Of a stretch of DNA of 64,000 bases, positions 36,076 to 45,233 are shown piece by piece. Both the position numbers and the translations under genes were made by a program. The DNA is from Streptomyces phaeofaciens. Lineage in GTDB: Bacteria > Actinomycetota > Actinomycetes > Streptomycetales > Streptomycetaceae. Under the pieces are notes generated by a model. It worked only from the letters and a program-made list of their open reading frames with translations, was not told the origin of the DNA and ran no database searches. The stretch is from contig NZ_BMSA01000006.1 in assembly GCF_014648915.1 (NCBI RefSeq), forward strand, positions 62,001 through 126,000, in the 5' to 3' direction. Position 1 is the stretch's first letter. Every line of letters begins with the position of its first letter.

Positions 36076-37133
36076 TCCCGGGGACGTCCCGACCGACGCT
36101 CGCGGTCGTGGGAGCGACCGGGGCGGTGGGCACCGTCATGCTCCGGATCCTGTCCCAGCGGGCGGACATCTGGGGCGAGATCCGTCTCGTCGCCTCACCG
36201 CGCTCGGCCGGCCGCAAGCTGGCCGTGCGCGGCGAGGAGGTCGAGGTGCTGGCCCTGTCGGAGGAGGCCTTCGACGGGGTCGACATCGCCCTGTTCGACG
36301 TGCCGGACGAGATCGCCGAGCGGTGGGCTCCCGTCGCCGCCGCCCGGGGCGCGGTCGTCGTGGACAACTCCGGGGCCTTCCGGATGGACCCGGACGTGCC
36401 GCTGGTCGTCCCCGAGGTCAATCCGCACGCCGTGCACTCCCGGCCGCGCGGCATCGTCGCCAACCCCAACTGCACGACCCTGTCGATGATCGTCGCCCTG
36501 GGCGCGCTGCACGCCGCGTACGGGCTGCGCGAGCTGGTGGTGTCGTCGTACCAGGCGGTCAGCGGTGCCGGGCGTGCCGGGGTGGAGACGCTGCGGCAGC
36601 AGATGTCGCTGGTCGCGGGCACCGACCTGGGCACGAACCCCGGTGATGTGCGGCGGGCGGTCGGCGAGAACACCGGGCCGTTCCCGGAGCCGGTCGCGCT
36701 GAACGTCGTGCCGTGGGCCGGTTCGTTGCGGGAGGACGGCTGGTCGTCGGAGGAGATGAAGGTGCGGGACGAGTCCCGCAAGATCCTCGGGCTGCCGAAG
36801 CTTCCGGTGGCCGTGACCTGTGTCCGGGTCCCGGTCGTCACCACGCACTCCCTCACCGTCCACGCCCGCTTCCAGGACGAGGTCACCGTGGACGGGGCCC
36901 GCGAGATCATCGCCACCGCCCCCGGGGTCGTCCTGTTCGACAACCCGGAGGCGGGGGAGTTCCCCACCCCCGCCGACGTGGTCGGCACCGACCCCACCTG
37001 GGTGGGCCGGGTGCGCCGGGCCCTGGACGACCCCACCGCGCTCGAACTCTTCGTGTGCGGGGACAACCTGCGCAAGGGGGCCGCGCTGAACGCCACGCAG
37101 ATCGCCGAACTGATCGCGGCCGAGCGCCGGTGA
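36072..37133 (+). CDS. asd: Aspartate-semialdehyde dehydrogenase
   Basis: This 353-residue NADPH enzyme converts aspartyl phosphate to aspartate semialdehyde. It shows a Rossmann GATGAVG, catalytic Cys134 in [43 protein letters not shown] (with the proton-transfer His) and [13 protein letters not shown]. The apparent start is TTG 36072, overlapping the lysC stop (TTGA). No ATG or GTG fits before the Rossmann strand. The lysC-asd pair is the standard order. Confidence 0.96.
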   Translation: MIPGTSRPTLAVVGATGAVGTVMLRILSQRADIWGEIRLVASPRSAGRKLAVRGEEVEVLALSEEAFDGVDIALFDVPDEIAERWAPVAAARGAVVVDNSGAFRMDPDVPLVVPEVNPHAVHSRPRGIVANPNCTTLSMIVALGALHAAYGLRELVVSSYQAVSGAGRAGVETLRQQMSLVAGTDLGTNPGDVRRAVGENTGPFPEPVALNVVPWAGSLREDGWSSEEMKVRDESRKILGLPKLPVAVTCVRVPVVTTHSLTVHARFQDEVTVDGAREIIATAPGVVLFDNPEAGEFPTPADVVGTDPTWVGRVRRALDDPTALELFVCGDNLRKGAALNATQIAELIAAERR

Positions 37134-37497
37134 CGTTTCCTGCGGGAAAACCGCTGGCCAGAGCATGAGGCGTTTGTAGGATCTACAGGCATAGATGTGA
37201 GCCGGTCGACGGTCCGGATCACTTGTATCGGACACCTATGGCGTTCGAAGATTTTCTCCCCGCTCTCCGCAACCGCGCGCAGGGCGGGGAGCGTCTTTGT
37301 CGTCACCCTTCGGGTGGCGCAAGGGGTGTGAACGATCACAGCGCATGGGGACGCCGTGATCCGGGCGTGGGGGCGCCCCTCCATATGCGATATAGGGGAA
37401 GTGCGGGACGGATGAGAACGGGGCCGGTTTCGCGGTCGGGCGCGAAAGAGACGGCAGACACGTACAACCCCCACGGGGGGAAGCGTGTCCAACAGGC
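37134..37497. other. Intergenic region asd to sigma factor
   Basis: This 364-base gap contains two overlapping inverted repeats at 37175-37196 (TGTAGGATCTACA, then ATCTACAGGCATAGAT), a terminator (37256-37291) and an inverted repeat GATCAC...GTGATC (37334-37361). It ends in an AT-richer stretch around CCATATGCGATATAGGGG (about 37382-37398) that may be the sigma-factor promoter. I see no convincing gene. Confidence 0.6.
37256..37291 (+). terminator. Stem-loop downstream of asd
   Basis: An 11-bp stem, CTCCCCGCTCT against 37281-37291 (one G-U), with a 14-base loop is followed by CGTCTTTGTCGTC. It is 123 bases past asd and is the likely end of the lysC-asd transcript, or of a short RNA starting near 37200. 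Confidence 0.6.
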
Positions 37498-38172
37498 GTG
37501 GCAGAGGTACTCGACTTCCCCGCGACACGCGGCACGGCCCTACGGCCGCCCCGTGTCGCCCTCCGGCCCCGCGTGCCCGGGGCACCCGGCGGCGGCATGC
37601 CGGTGATCGCGCCCATGCCCGCAGCGCGGCCCGCCCGCATACCCAGTCAGCGTGACGGCGCCGAGGAGACCGTGGCCGCCGGCACCACCGTCGACCACCT
37701 CACCGAGACCTACCGGGCGCACTACCGCTCGCTGCTCGGCCTCGCCGCCCTCCTCCTCGACGACACCGCCTCCTGCGAGGACGTCGTCCAGGAGGCCTTC
37801 ATCCGGGTCCACTCCGCGCGCAAGCGCGTCCGCGACCCCGAGAAGACCCTCGCCTACCTCCGTCAGACCGTCGTCAACCTCTCCCGCTCCGCACTGCGCC
37901 GCCGCATCCTCGGACTGAAACTCCTGTCCAAGCCGATGCCGGACATGGCCAGCGCGGAGGAGGGCGCCTACGACCAGCTGGAGCGCGACTCGCTGATCAA
38001 GGCGATGAAGGGCCTCCAGCGCCGCCAGCGCGAGGTCCTCGTACTGCGCTACTTCGCGGACATGACCGAGGCACAGGTCGCCGAGACGCTCGGCATATCC
38101 CTCGGCTCGGTCAAGGCGTACGGCTCGCGCGGCATCGCGGCCCTGCGCATCGCGATGGAGGCGCCGGCGTGA
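37498..38172 (+). CDS. SigE-family ECF-type sigma factor
   Basis: This 224-residue group 4-like sigma factor has a 60-residue Pro/Ala-rich N-terminal extension, then region 2 (YRAHYRSLLGLAALLLDDTASCEDVVQEAFIRVH) and region 4 (LQRRQREVLVLRYFADMTEAQVAETLGISLGSVKAYGSRGIAALR). It fits the SigE-like (SCO-type) subfamily. GTG 37498 is tentative, with a weak ribosome site. The stop overlaps the next gene (GTGA), whose product carries a membrane helix and is probably its anti-sigma partner. Confidence 0.88.
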   Translation: MAEVLDFPATRGTALRPPRVALRPRVPGAPGGGMPVIAPMPAARPARIPSQRDGAEETVAAGTTVDHLTETYRAHYRSLLGLAALLLDDTASCEDVVQEAFIRVHSARKRVRDPEKTLAYLRQTVVNLSRSALRRRILGLKLLSKPMPDMASAEEGAYDQLERDSLIKAMKGLQRRQREVLVLRYFADMTEAQVAETLGISLGSVKAYGSRGIAALRIAMEAPA

Positions 38173-39317
38173 GCGACGAACCCGAGGGACGCGACTCCCA
38201 CGAGCGCCACGAGCCGTACGCGTGGCACGAGCCGATGCCGTCCCCCACCCAAGAGCCGAAGCAATCGCACGCTGGGAACTCAACCGTGAACCACCCCCTC
38301 GACGACCAGGGTCTTGAAGGGCTCGACTCGGACGAGCTGGCGCTGCGCCGGATGCTGCACCAGGCGGTCCAGGAGATGGAACCGAGCGACGGGACGCTGG
38401 ACCACCTCCGCCACGCCGTCCCCGCCCGCCGCGCCCGCAAGCGCCAGGCCGTCGTCGGCATGGCGGCCGCCGCCCTCTTCGTCGGCACCGCCGTCCCCGC
38501 CCTGCTCCACGTCTCGAACGCGGGCGGCTCCGACGCCAACCCTTCCATCGCCGGCCAGGCCTCCCAGGCGCAGGGGGGCGCGAGTCAGGGCAAGGACCCC
38601 GACGGCGGCTCCTCGGGCAAGGTCGGCGACTCCTCCGGCAAGGCCGGTGAGCAGGACAAGGACGGCGCCACCGAGACCGGGCAGAGCAAGGGCACGGACA
38701 GCACCGGCACCAGCAGCGGCACCGACCACACCTCCACCTCGGCCGCGTCCGCCCCGGTGTGCACGGCCTCCCAGCTGGGCTCCGCCAGCGGCACCGTCGC
38801 CGTTCCCGACGCGGCGGGCATCGTCTACGGCACCTTCCGCGTGGCCAACGTCTCCGGCACCGGCTGCACCGTCGGCGGCGCCGTCTCCGTGACGTCCGGC
38901 GCCCAGGGCGCGGCCGACCCCACGAAGATCACCGTCGTGGAACACGTCTCGGGGGACGCGGCGGCCGGCCTGCCCGACCCGTCCCTCTACGTCACCCAGC
39001 ACCTGCTGGCCCCGGGCTCCGCCTACGACGTGAAGTTCGCCTGGGTGCCCTCCGAGACCTGCCCCACCACGGGCGGCAGCACCGGGGGCAGCACCGGAGG
39101 CGCGTCCTCCCCCTCGCCCTCGCCGAGCGAGCCGGTGAGCACCACCGGCGACACCAGCTCCGGCACCTCCGCCCAGCTGCTCACCGAGGACGGCACGGCC
39201 GACGGCAGCGTCGTCGTGACCTACACGGCCGAGGACGGCGCCACGGCGGTCTCGGCGACGGTGTCCGACGCCTGCGCGGGAACGGTCTACCGGACGGGCG
39301 TGCTCGCCTCGTCCTGA
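38169..39317 (+). CDS. Putative anti-sigma-like membrane protein with Ser/Gly/Thr-rich outer stalk
   Basis: This 382-residue protein has a cytoplasmic N-terminus of about 100 residues with an acidic helix (LDSDELALRRMLHQAVQEMEP), one membrane helix (AVVGMAAAALFVGTAVPALL), a low-complexity stalk (about residues 120-195), and a C-terminal beta-rich domain. That domain has three cysteines (VCTASQLG, GTGCTVGG, ETCPTT) like a DUF4232-type fold, and a later one (SDACAGTVY). Coupling to a sigma-factor gene suggests it holds the sigma factor until an outside signal. No standard anti-sigma motif was seen. Confidence 0.7.
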   Translation: MSDEPEGRDSHERHEPYAWHEPMPSPTQEPKQSHAGNSTVNHPLDDQGLEGLDSDELALRRMLHQAVQEMEPSDGTLDHLRHAVPARRARKRQAVVGMAAAALFVGTAVPALLHVSNAGGSDANPSIAGQASQAQGGASQGKDPDGGSSGKVGDSSGKAGEQDKDGATETGQSKGTDSTGTSSGTDHTSTSAASAPVCTASQLGSASGTVAVPDAAGIVYGTFRVANVSGTGCTVGGAVSVTSGAQGAADPTKITVVEHVSGDAAAGLPDPSLYVTQHLLAPGSAYDVKFAWVPSETCPTTGGSTGGSTGGASSPSPSPSEPVSTTGDTSSGTSAQLLTEDGTADGSVVVTYTAEDGATAVSATVSDACAGTVYRTGVLASS

Positions 39318-40105
39318 ACCACGCCCGCCGCCGGCCCGGTCGGCTCCTCGGGGACGATCCCGAGGGCCGCGTCCCGGGCGAACTCCACCTCGCGGCGCAG
39401 CAGCCGGAACCACATGAACACCACGAACCCGGCGAAGACGAACCACTCGCCGGTGTAGCCCAGGTTCTGGAACGCCTTCAGATCGAGCCCCGTGCCGGGG
39501 GCCGCGCTCGCGGGCACGGTCGTCATCCCCCGGTCGGCGGTGGTCAGGGTCATCCAGGCGTCGTAGATGTCGTACGGCACAAGGTTGACCAGGGACGCGG
39601 CACTGATCGCCGCGGTCTGCCCGGCCGGCAGACCGCCGCGGGCGCTCACACCGTTGTCACCGGGCTGCTCGGACGCCTGGAGCGCGCCCGTGACGGTGAC
39701 CTCGCCGGAGGGCGCGGCCGGGATGTCCGACCGCTCGGGGCTGCCGGGCAGCCAGCCGCGGACGACGGGCAGCGCCTCGCCGCCGTCGGTCCGCAGCAGG
39801 GTCAGGACGTAGGAGCCCTGCTTCCCGTCCACCTCGCGGTCGGGCACCAGGAGCTGCTCGGCGTACCGGCCGGTGGCCGTGACCTGCCTGCCCACGGTCG
39901 CCTTGTCCACCGGGAGCAGCTCGGCCAGCGGACGGGCCGCCTCCGTGCGGGCGGACTCGGCCTGCGCCTTGGCGTCGCGGGAGTCGTCGACCCGCGCCTC
40001 GAACCGGCTCAGCTGCCAGGAGCCCATGAACACACAGAAGGGGATGGCCAGCAGCACGAAGACGTTGATCCCCCACCAGCGGGGCGTCAGCAGAAACCGG
40101 TACAC
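39287..40105 (-). CDS. SURF1 family protein
   Basis: This 272-residue cytochrome-oxidase assembly factor homologue has TM1 at WWGINVFVLLAIPFCVFMGSWQL and TM2 near the C-terminus (GEWFVFAGFVVFMWFRLLRREVEF), flanking the outer domain with VVRGWLPG, a SURF1 hallmark. It helps heme a insertion into the aa3 oxidase. GTG 40105 has GGAGG 6 bases upstream, preferable to longer reading. Its 3' end overlaps the convergent 38169 gene by 31 bases. Confidence 0.92.
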   Translation of the reverse strand: MYRFLLTPRWWGINVFVLLAIPFCVFMGSWQLSRFEARVDDSRDAKAQAESARTEAARPLAELLPVDKATVGRQVTATGRYAEQLLVPDREVDGKQGSYVLTLLRTDGGEALPVVRGWLPGSPERSDIPAAPSGEVTVTGALQASEQPGDNGVSARGGLPAGQTAAISAASLVNLVPYDIYDAWMTLTTADRGMTTVPASAAPGTGLDLKAFQNLGYTGEWFVFAGFVVFMWFRLLRREVEFARDAALGIVPEEPTGPAAGVVQDEASTPVR

Positions 40106-40227
40106 GCCCTCCACGGTACGGGGCGGGTCCACCGAACCGGCTGGCGGGGTGAGAGCTTGGTGCGAAGTCGTCCACAGGCCGGGGGCCACGGCGCTCGTTC
40201 CGCCGCGCGGGCGGGCACTATGGGGCC

Positions 40228-42054
40228 ATGACTGAGAGCAACGGGTCCACCGCGCCGCAGCGGACCGAGGAGATGCCGGACTGGGAGAAGCGCTTCAGGG
40301 CGCCCCGGGTGTCGCTGCCCGACTGGGCGGAGGACGCACCGGACCGCTCCCTGTTCGTGTCCAACGCGACGGGGACGTACGAGCTGTACGCCTGGGAGCG
40401 CTCCACCGGGGAGCAGCGCCAGGTGACGAACCGGGCGAACGGCACGACGGACGGCGTGCTCTCCCCGGACGGTGCGTGGATCTGGTGGTTCGACGACAAG
40501 GACGGTGACGAGTTCGGCGTCTGGCGCCGCCAGCCCTTCGAGGGCGGCGAGGACGAACTGGCCACGCCCGGCCTGGACCCCTCCTACCCGGCCGGCCTGG
40601 CCCTCGGCCGCGACGGCCGGACGGCGGTGGTGGGCCGTTCCACCGACGAGGACGGCACGACGATCCATGTGGCACGCCTCGGGGAGCCGCCCTTCGAGCT
40701 GTACCGGCACCGTGAGTCGGCGGGCGTGGGCGACCTCTCCCACGACGGCACGCTGATCGCCGTCGAGCACACCGAGCACGGCGACGCGATGCACTCCGCG
40801 CTGCGCGTCCTGCGCCCCGACGGCACCACGGTCGCCGAGCTGGACGACACCGAGGGCGGCACCCGGGAGCTGGGCCTGGAGGTCCTGGGCTTCGCCCCTG
40901 TCGCCGGCGACACCCGGCTGCTCATCGGCCATCAGCGCCGGGGCCGCTGGGAGCCCCTGGTGTGGGACGTGGCCACGGGCACGCAGACGGACCTGGCCCT
41001 GGACCTGCCGGGCGACGTGAGCGCCGAGTGGTACCCGGACGGCTCGGGCCTGCTGATCGTGCACGGCTTCGAGGCGCGCAGCGAACTGTTCCGCTACGAC
41101 TTCGCGGGCGGCGGCCTGGAGAAGGTGGCGACCCCCGCGGGCACGGTGTCCGGTGCGACGGCCCGGCCCGACGGCAGCGTGGAGTACCTGTGGTCCTCCG
41201 CCGCCGAGCCGCCGAGCGTCCGCTCCACCACGGGCGGCCCGGTCCTCGACCCGCCCGGTATGAAGTCCCCCGGCTCGGTCCCGGTGCAGGACGTGTGGGT
41301 GGAGGGCCCCGGCGGCCGGATCCACGCCCTCGTCCAGAAGCCGGCCGGGGCCACCGGACCCCTGCCCACCGTCTTCGACATCCACGGCGGCCCGACCTGG
41401 CACGACAGCGACGCGTTCGCGGCGGGCCCGGCGGCGTGGGTGGACCACGGGTACGCGGTGATCCGCGTGAACTACCGCGGCTCGACGGGGTACGGCCGGG
41501 CCTGGACGGACGCGCTGAAGGTGCGGGTCGGCCTGATCGAACTGGAGGACATCGAGGCGGTACGGGAATGGGCCGTCTCCTCGGGCCTCGCCGACCCGGC
41601 CCGGCTGATCCTCACCGGCGGCTCCTGGGGCGGCTACCTCACCCTCCTCGGCCTGGGCGTCCAGCCCGAGGCGTGGACGCTGGGCATCGCGGCGGTCCCC
41701 GTCGCCGACTACGTCACGGCCTACCACGACGAGATGGAGGCCCTGAAGGCGATGGACCGCACCCTCCTCGGCGGCACCCCGGAGGAGGTCCCGGAGCGCT
41801 TCGACGCCTCCTCGCCCCTCACCTACGTCGACGCGGTCACGGCCCCCGTCTACCTCTCGGCCGGCGTCAACGACCCCCGCTGCCCCATCCGCCAGATCGA
41901 CAACTACGTCAAGCGCCTGGAGATGAGAGGCGCCGACCACGAGGTATACCGCTACGACGCGGGCCACGGCTCGCTGGTGGTGGACGAACGCATCAAGCAG
42001 GTGAGGCTGGAACTGGACTTCGCGGAGCGGCACCTGGGTCCGCAGGGCGGGTAG
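40228..42054 (+). CDS. S9 family peptidase (prolyl oligopeptidase family)
   Basis: This 608-residue cytoplasmic serine peptidase has an N-terminal beta-propeller (to about residue 340) with TolB/DPP-like blades (SPDGAWIWWFDDKDGDEFG) and a C-terminal alpha/beta-hydrolase domain. The nucleophile is Ser466 in TGGSWGGYLTLLG, with Asp in VNDPRCPIRQ and His in DAGHGSLVV. HGGPTWHDSDAF forms the oxyanion region. It probably cleaves small peptides; S9C acylaminoacyl peptidase is the nearest type. The ATG is preceded by a weak ribosome site. Confidence 0.93.
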   Translation: MTESNGSTAPQRTEEMPDWEKRFRAPRVSLPDWAEDAPDRSLFVSNATGTYELYAWERSTGEQRQVTNRANGTTDGVLSPDGAWIWWFDDKDGDEFGVWRRQPFEGGEDELATPGLDPSYPAGLALGRDGRTAVVGRSTDEDGTTIHVARLGEPPFELYRHRESAGVGDLSHDGTLIAVEHTEHGDAMHSALRVLRPDGTTVAELDDTEGGTRELGLEVLGFAPVAGDTRLLIGHQRRGRWEPLVWDVATGTQTDLALDLPGDVSAEWYPDGSGLLIVHGFEARSELFRYDFAGGGLEKVATPAGTVSGATARPDGSVEYLWSSAAEPPSVRSTTGGPVLDPPGMKSPGSVPVQDVWVEGPGGRIHALVQKPAGATGPLPTVFDIHGGPTWHDSDAFAAGPAAWVDHGYAVIRVNYRGSTGYGRAWTDALKVRVGLIELEDIEAVREWAVSSGLADPARLILTGGSWGGYLTLLGLGVQPEAWTLGIAAVPVADYVTAYHDEMEALKAMDRTLLGGTPEEVPERFDASSPLTYVDAVTAPVYLSAGVNDPRCPIRQIDNYVKRLEMRGADHEVYRYDAGHGSLVVDERIKQVRLELDFAERHLGPQGG

Positions 42055-42128
42055 CCGTGGTGGTGGCGGGGGCGCGGCGCGGACTCCCGTGTCACGCCCC
42101 GCCACCCCGTCCCCGTCGTTCCGGGGTG

Positions 42129-44087
42129 TCACCCCGCCCCGGTACCCCGTCCCCGGCGTCCCAGCAGCTCCGCCAGCCCCCGCCGGGTGGCCGCGAGCAC
42201 CACCCTGTCCTCGTCCCGCAGGACGTAGGTGTCCGGCAGCTCCCACACCAGCCCGGACCCGCCCCGCCCCTCCTCCCCGGTGTCCAGCGCCAGCACCCGC
42301 CAGTACCCGGCCCGGAACGCCTCGCCGACCGTGCGTCCCGCCAACGGGGCATGGTCCCCGGCCACCAGCGCGGCGAACAGCAGCACCCGCCGCTCCACCG
42401 GGATCGCCCCCAGGATCTGCCGCCCCATCATCGCCCCGGCGAACGAGGGGGCCGACAGATGGGACACACTCCGGCTCCGGGTCAGCGCGTGCGGATGCGC
42501 GGCCCGCAGCGTCCGGTACACCGCGGTTGCGAAGTCGTCGTCGTACAGCCGCAGCACCACCCGCAGATCGGGCCGCAGCGTACGGGCGTACAGCGCGGCC
42601 TCCAGGTTGGTGGTGTCGGAGCTGGTCACCGCGAGCAGTGCGTGCGCGCGTCGGATCTTCGCCGCCTCCAGCACCCCCTCCTGGGTGACGTCCCCGAGCA
42701 CCACCGGCACCCGCAGCCGCCGCGCCACCGCGACCCCCCGCGCCTCGGGCCCCGCCTCGACGCACACCACGGGGATGTTCAGCTCCCGCAGCCGTGTCAG
42801 CACCCGGGTGCCGATCTTCCCCAGCCCGAGCAGGACGACATGCCCGCCCAGGCCCCGCGGCGGCCGCCGTACCGCGCCCGCCCCGCTCAAGGTCCCCAGC
42901 GCCTCCAGGACCGCCGCCAGCAGCACCGGCAGCAGCAGCAACCCCATCAGCCCGGTGAGGAGTTGCAGCACCTGCCGCTCGGTGGACTTCCCGACCGCCG
43001 GGTCGTTGATGGCGAACAGGTCCAGCAGCGTCAGATACAGCGCCCCCAGCGGATGGATGCCGGTCACCACCCACAACGCCACCGCCAGCGCGAGCACACA
43101 GCCCACGAGACCGGCCAGCGACCAGCGCAGCCGCCGCGAGAACAGCGAGGCGAACGGCGCGACGACCCCGACCCCCCGCCCGGCCGGCAGCGCGGGTCCC
43201 GCCGCGTACGACACCTGCTCCAGCACGACCGAACCGCGCCGCCCGTCCGCCGCCCGCACCGCCGCGGTGTCGGGCAGCAGCAGCGGACCCTGGTCGCCGC
43301 TGCTCTCGGAACCGTCCGCGAAGGCGGGGTCGTTGCCGTTCGCGGAGAGCAGCGCGAGCGTGGCGAGACCGCCCGGCCCGGTGCTCTCCCCGGGGCCGGG
43401 GGCGAGACGTTCGACGGCCCGCAGCATCAGCCGGTCCGTCTGGACGACCTTGGTGGTCCCGGCGACGGCGGCGGCGGCCAGCGCGGGCGCGGCGGTGTCG
43501 GCGTCCGACAGCACGGTCGTGGAGGCGTCCGCGGATCCGTCCCGGCCCCCGGCCCCGTCCGCCGGCGTGCCGCCGTACGCCAACGCGGCCGCCTGGTCCA
43601 GGAGTTCCTCGATGTGCTGCCCGAGCCGCCGGTTGTAGAGCCGGAGCACGAGCCGCAGCCGGGGGTTGAGCCGGCGGGCGGTGAGGGCGGCGCGGATGTT
43701 GGTCTCGTCGTCGTCGTACACGAGCGCCAGCGCGGCGGCCCGCTCCACACCCGCCTCGGCGAGCACGGCCTCCGTGGGCTCGACGGCCTCCAGCGTCCGT
43801 TCCCCGCCCGCGGGTTCACCGGCGGCCGGGGCGGTGCCGGTGCCGGCCGCCCGGCTGACGGCCGCGCTCACCACCCGGTCCAGGAGCGCCGCCGACACCG
43901 CGCGGGCCCGCCCGACGACCGGTGGCCGCACCGCGCGGTCCGCCGGCGGTACGACGAGGGTGACCTGCTCCTCGTAGACTCCCCGCAGTTCGGCGGCGAG
44001 GCGGTGCGCGAGGCCGTCGTCACCGCACACCACCATGTGCGCGCCGGCGACGCCCGGCGTCCGGCCCTGATTCGGAAGGCTCCCCAC
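42129..44087 (-). CDS. CASTOR/POLLUX-like protein with two RCK/TrkA-N domains
   Basis: This is a protein of about 650 residues. It has an N-terminal Rossmann domain (HMVVCGDDGLAHRLAAEL), a second NAD-binding RCK domain (GGHVVLLGLGKIGTRVLTRL, then VPVVLGDVTQEGVLEAAKI), and between them two or more membrane helices with a short pore-like segment (GALYLTLLDLFAINDPAVG). A C-terminal TrkA-C-like part follows. It suggests a gated cation channel. The start is uncertain: GTG 44087, or ATG 44036 right at the first Rossmann strand; neither has a good ribosome site. Confidence 0.82.
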   Translation of the reverse strand: MGSLPNQGRTPGVAGAHMVVCGDDGLAHRLAAELRGVYEEQVTLVVPPADRAVRPPVVGRARAVSAALLDRVVSAAVSRAAGTGTAPAAGEPAGGERTLEAVEPTEAVLAEAGVERAAALALVYDDDETNIRAALTARRLNPRLRLVLRLYNRRLGQHIEELLDQAAALAYGGTPADGAGGRDGSADASTTVLSDADTAAPALAAAAVAGTTKVVQTDRLMLRAVERLAPGPGESTGPGGLATLALLSANGNDPAFADGSESSGDQGPLLLPDTAAVRAADGRRGSVVLEQVSYAAGPALPAGRGVGVVAPFASLFSRRLRWSLAGLVGCVLALAVALWVVTGIHPLGALYLTLLDLFAINDPAVGKSTERQVLQLLTGLMGLLLLPVLLAAVLEALGTLSGAGAVRRPPRGLGGHVVLLGLGKIGTRVLTRLRELNIPVVCVEAGPEARGVAVARRLRVPVVLGDVTQEGVLEAAKIRRAHALLAVTSSDTTNLEAALYARTLRPDLRVVLRLYDDDFATAVYRTLRAAHPHALTRSRSVSHLSAPSFAGAMMGRQILGAIPVERRVLLFAALVAGDHAPLAGRTVGEAFRAGYWRVLALDTGEEGRGGSGLVWELPDTYVLRDEDRVVLAATRRGLAELLGRRGRGTGAG

Positions 44088-44162
44088 GAGGGAGAAGACT
44101 GCCTCACCGGGGCGGGAGGTTCCACGGGGGCGGTGAACGTGCGGGGTGGAACTCCCGTATGA

Positions 44163-45233
44163 ATGGGGAGGGAAGGCGAGAAACAGGCGGAGGTGCCCGA
44201 AACCGTGGCCATCACCAAAGAGGCCCCGCACGCGGAGGGCGCGAGCCCGAAGACCCCGCGCCCTGCGGCCCCGCCGGAGCAGCCCGGCCGGCTGACCTCA
44301 CCCCTCGCCCTGACCCTGCTCCTGCTGCTGCTCGTCCTGCTCCAGAGCCCCATCCGCCGCGCGCTGTCCGCCCCGGTGATGCAGAGCTGGACGACGGTGT
44401 TCGTGGCGGTCGTGATCCAGGCCCTGCCCTTCCTGGTGCTGGGCGTCCTGCTGTCCGCGGCGATCGCCGTCTACGTCCCCCCGTCGTTCTTCGCCCGCGC
44501 GCTCCCGTCCCGCCCCGCACTCGCCGTCCCGGTCGCCGGCCTCGCGGGCGCGGTGCTGCCCGGCTGCGAGTGCGCGTCGGTCCCGGTGGCCGGTGCGCTG
44601 GTCCGCCGGGGCGTGACCCCCGCGGCGGCCCTCGCCTTCCTGCTCTCCGCCCCCGCCGTCAACCCGATCGTGCTGACGGCGACGGCGGTGGCCTTCCCGC
44701 GCGACCCCGAGATGGTCGTGGCCCGTTTCGTCGCCAGCCTCCTCGTCGCCTGCGCGATGGGCTGGCTGTGGCAGCGGGTGGGCCGCACGGACTGGATGCG
44801 GCCCCCGGCGCACGCCCACCACGAGGGGCAGAGCAAGGGTGCCGCGTTCTGGGACGCGGTCCGCCACGACGTGATGCACGCGGGCGGCTTCCTGGTGGTG
44901 GGCGCGATGGCGGCGGCGACGCTGAAGGCGGTCGCACCGGAGAGCTGGCTGCGTACGGCCGCCGACAACCCGGTGGTCGCGGTCCTGGCCCTGGCCGTGC
45001 TCGCGGTGGTCCTCTCCATCTGTTCGGAGGCGGACGCGTTCGTCGCCGCCTCCCTGACCCAGTTCTCGCTGACGGCCCGGCTCGCGTTCCTGGTCGTGGG
45101 CCCGATGATCGACCTCAAGCTCTTCGCGATGCAGGCGGGCACCTTCGGCCGCGGCTTCGCCCTGCGCTTCGCCCCCATGACCTTCGTCCTGGCCGTCGCG
45201 TCGGCCGTACTGACCGGAGCGGTCCTGCTGTGA
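44163..45233 (+). CDS. Permease of the DUF318/YraQ (ArsP-like) family
   Basis: This 356-residue permease has about eight to ten helices after a Pro-rich cytoplasmic tail. GCECASVPVAGALVRRGV and LLSAPAVNPIVLTATAVAF are the paired family motifs. Relatives export organo-arsenicals or are linked to metal homeostasis. It overlaps the TIGR03943 partner by 4 bases. The start is ATG 44163 or, with GGCGGAGG upstream, GTG 44205. No Zur-like or ArsR-like operator was noticed in the 75 bases before it. Confidence 0.88.
   Translation: MGREGEKQAEVPETVAITKEAPHAEGASPKTPRPAAPPEQPGRLTSPLALTLLLLLLVLLQSPIRRALSAPVMQSWTTVFVAVVIQALPFLVLGVLLSAAIAVYVPPSFFARALPSRPALAVPVAGLAGAVLPGCECASVPVAGALVRRGVTPAAALAFLLSAPAVNPIVLTATAVAFPRDPEMVVARFVASLLVACAMGWLWQRVGRTDWMRPPAHAHHEGQSKGAAFWDAVRHDVMHAGGFLVVGAMAAATLKAVAPESWLRTAADNPVVAVLALAVLAVVLSICSEADAFVAASLTQFSLTARLAFLVVGPMIDLKLFAMQAGTFGRGFALRFAPMTFVLAVASAVLTGAVLL

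Noticed and set aside
37183..37196. Third BlaI operator (TCTACAGGCATAGA)
   Set aside because: Arm spacing is 2 bp shorter than in the two good sites and the right arm lacks the G, so it was not counted as BlaI-type.
40087..43074. 995-codon minus-strand frame
   Set aside because: It overlaps well-supported genes in a different frame or strand and shows no recognisable protein features.
40962..44162. 1066-codon + strand frame across the S9 peptidase and RCK region
   Set aside because: It runs out of frame with the peptidase and antisense to the RCK protein, and its composition is Arg/Pro/Gly/His-rich with no domains.
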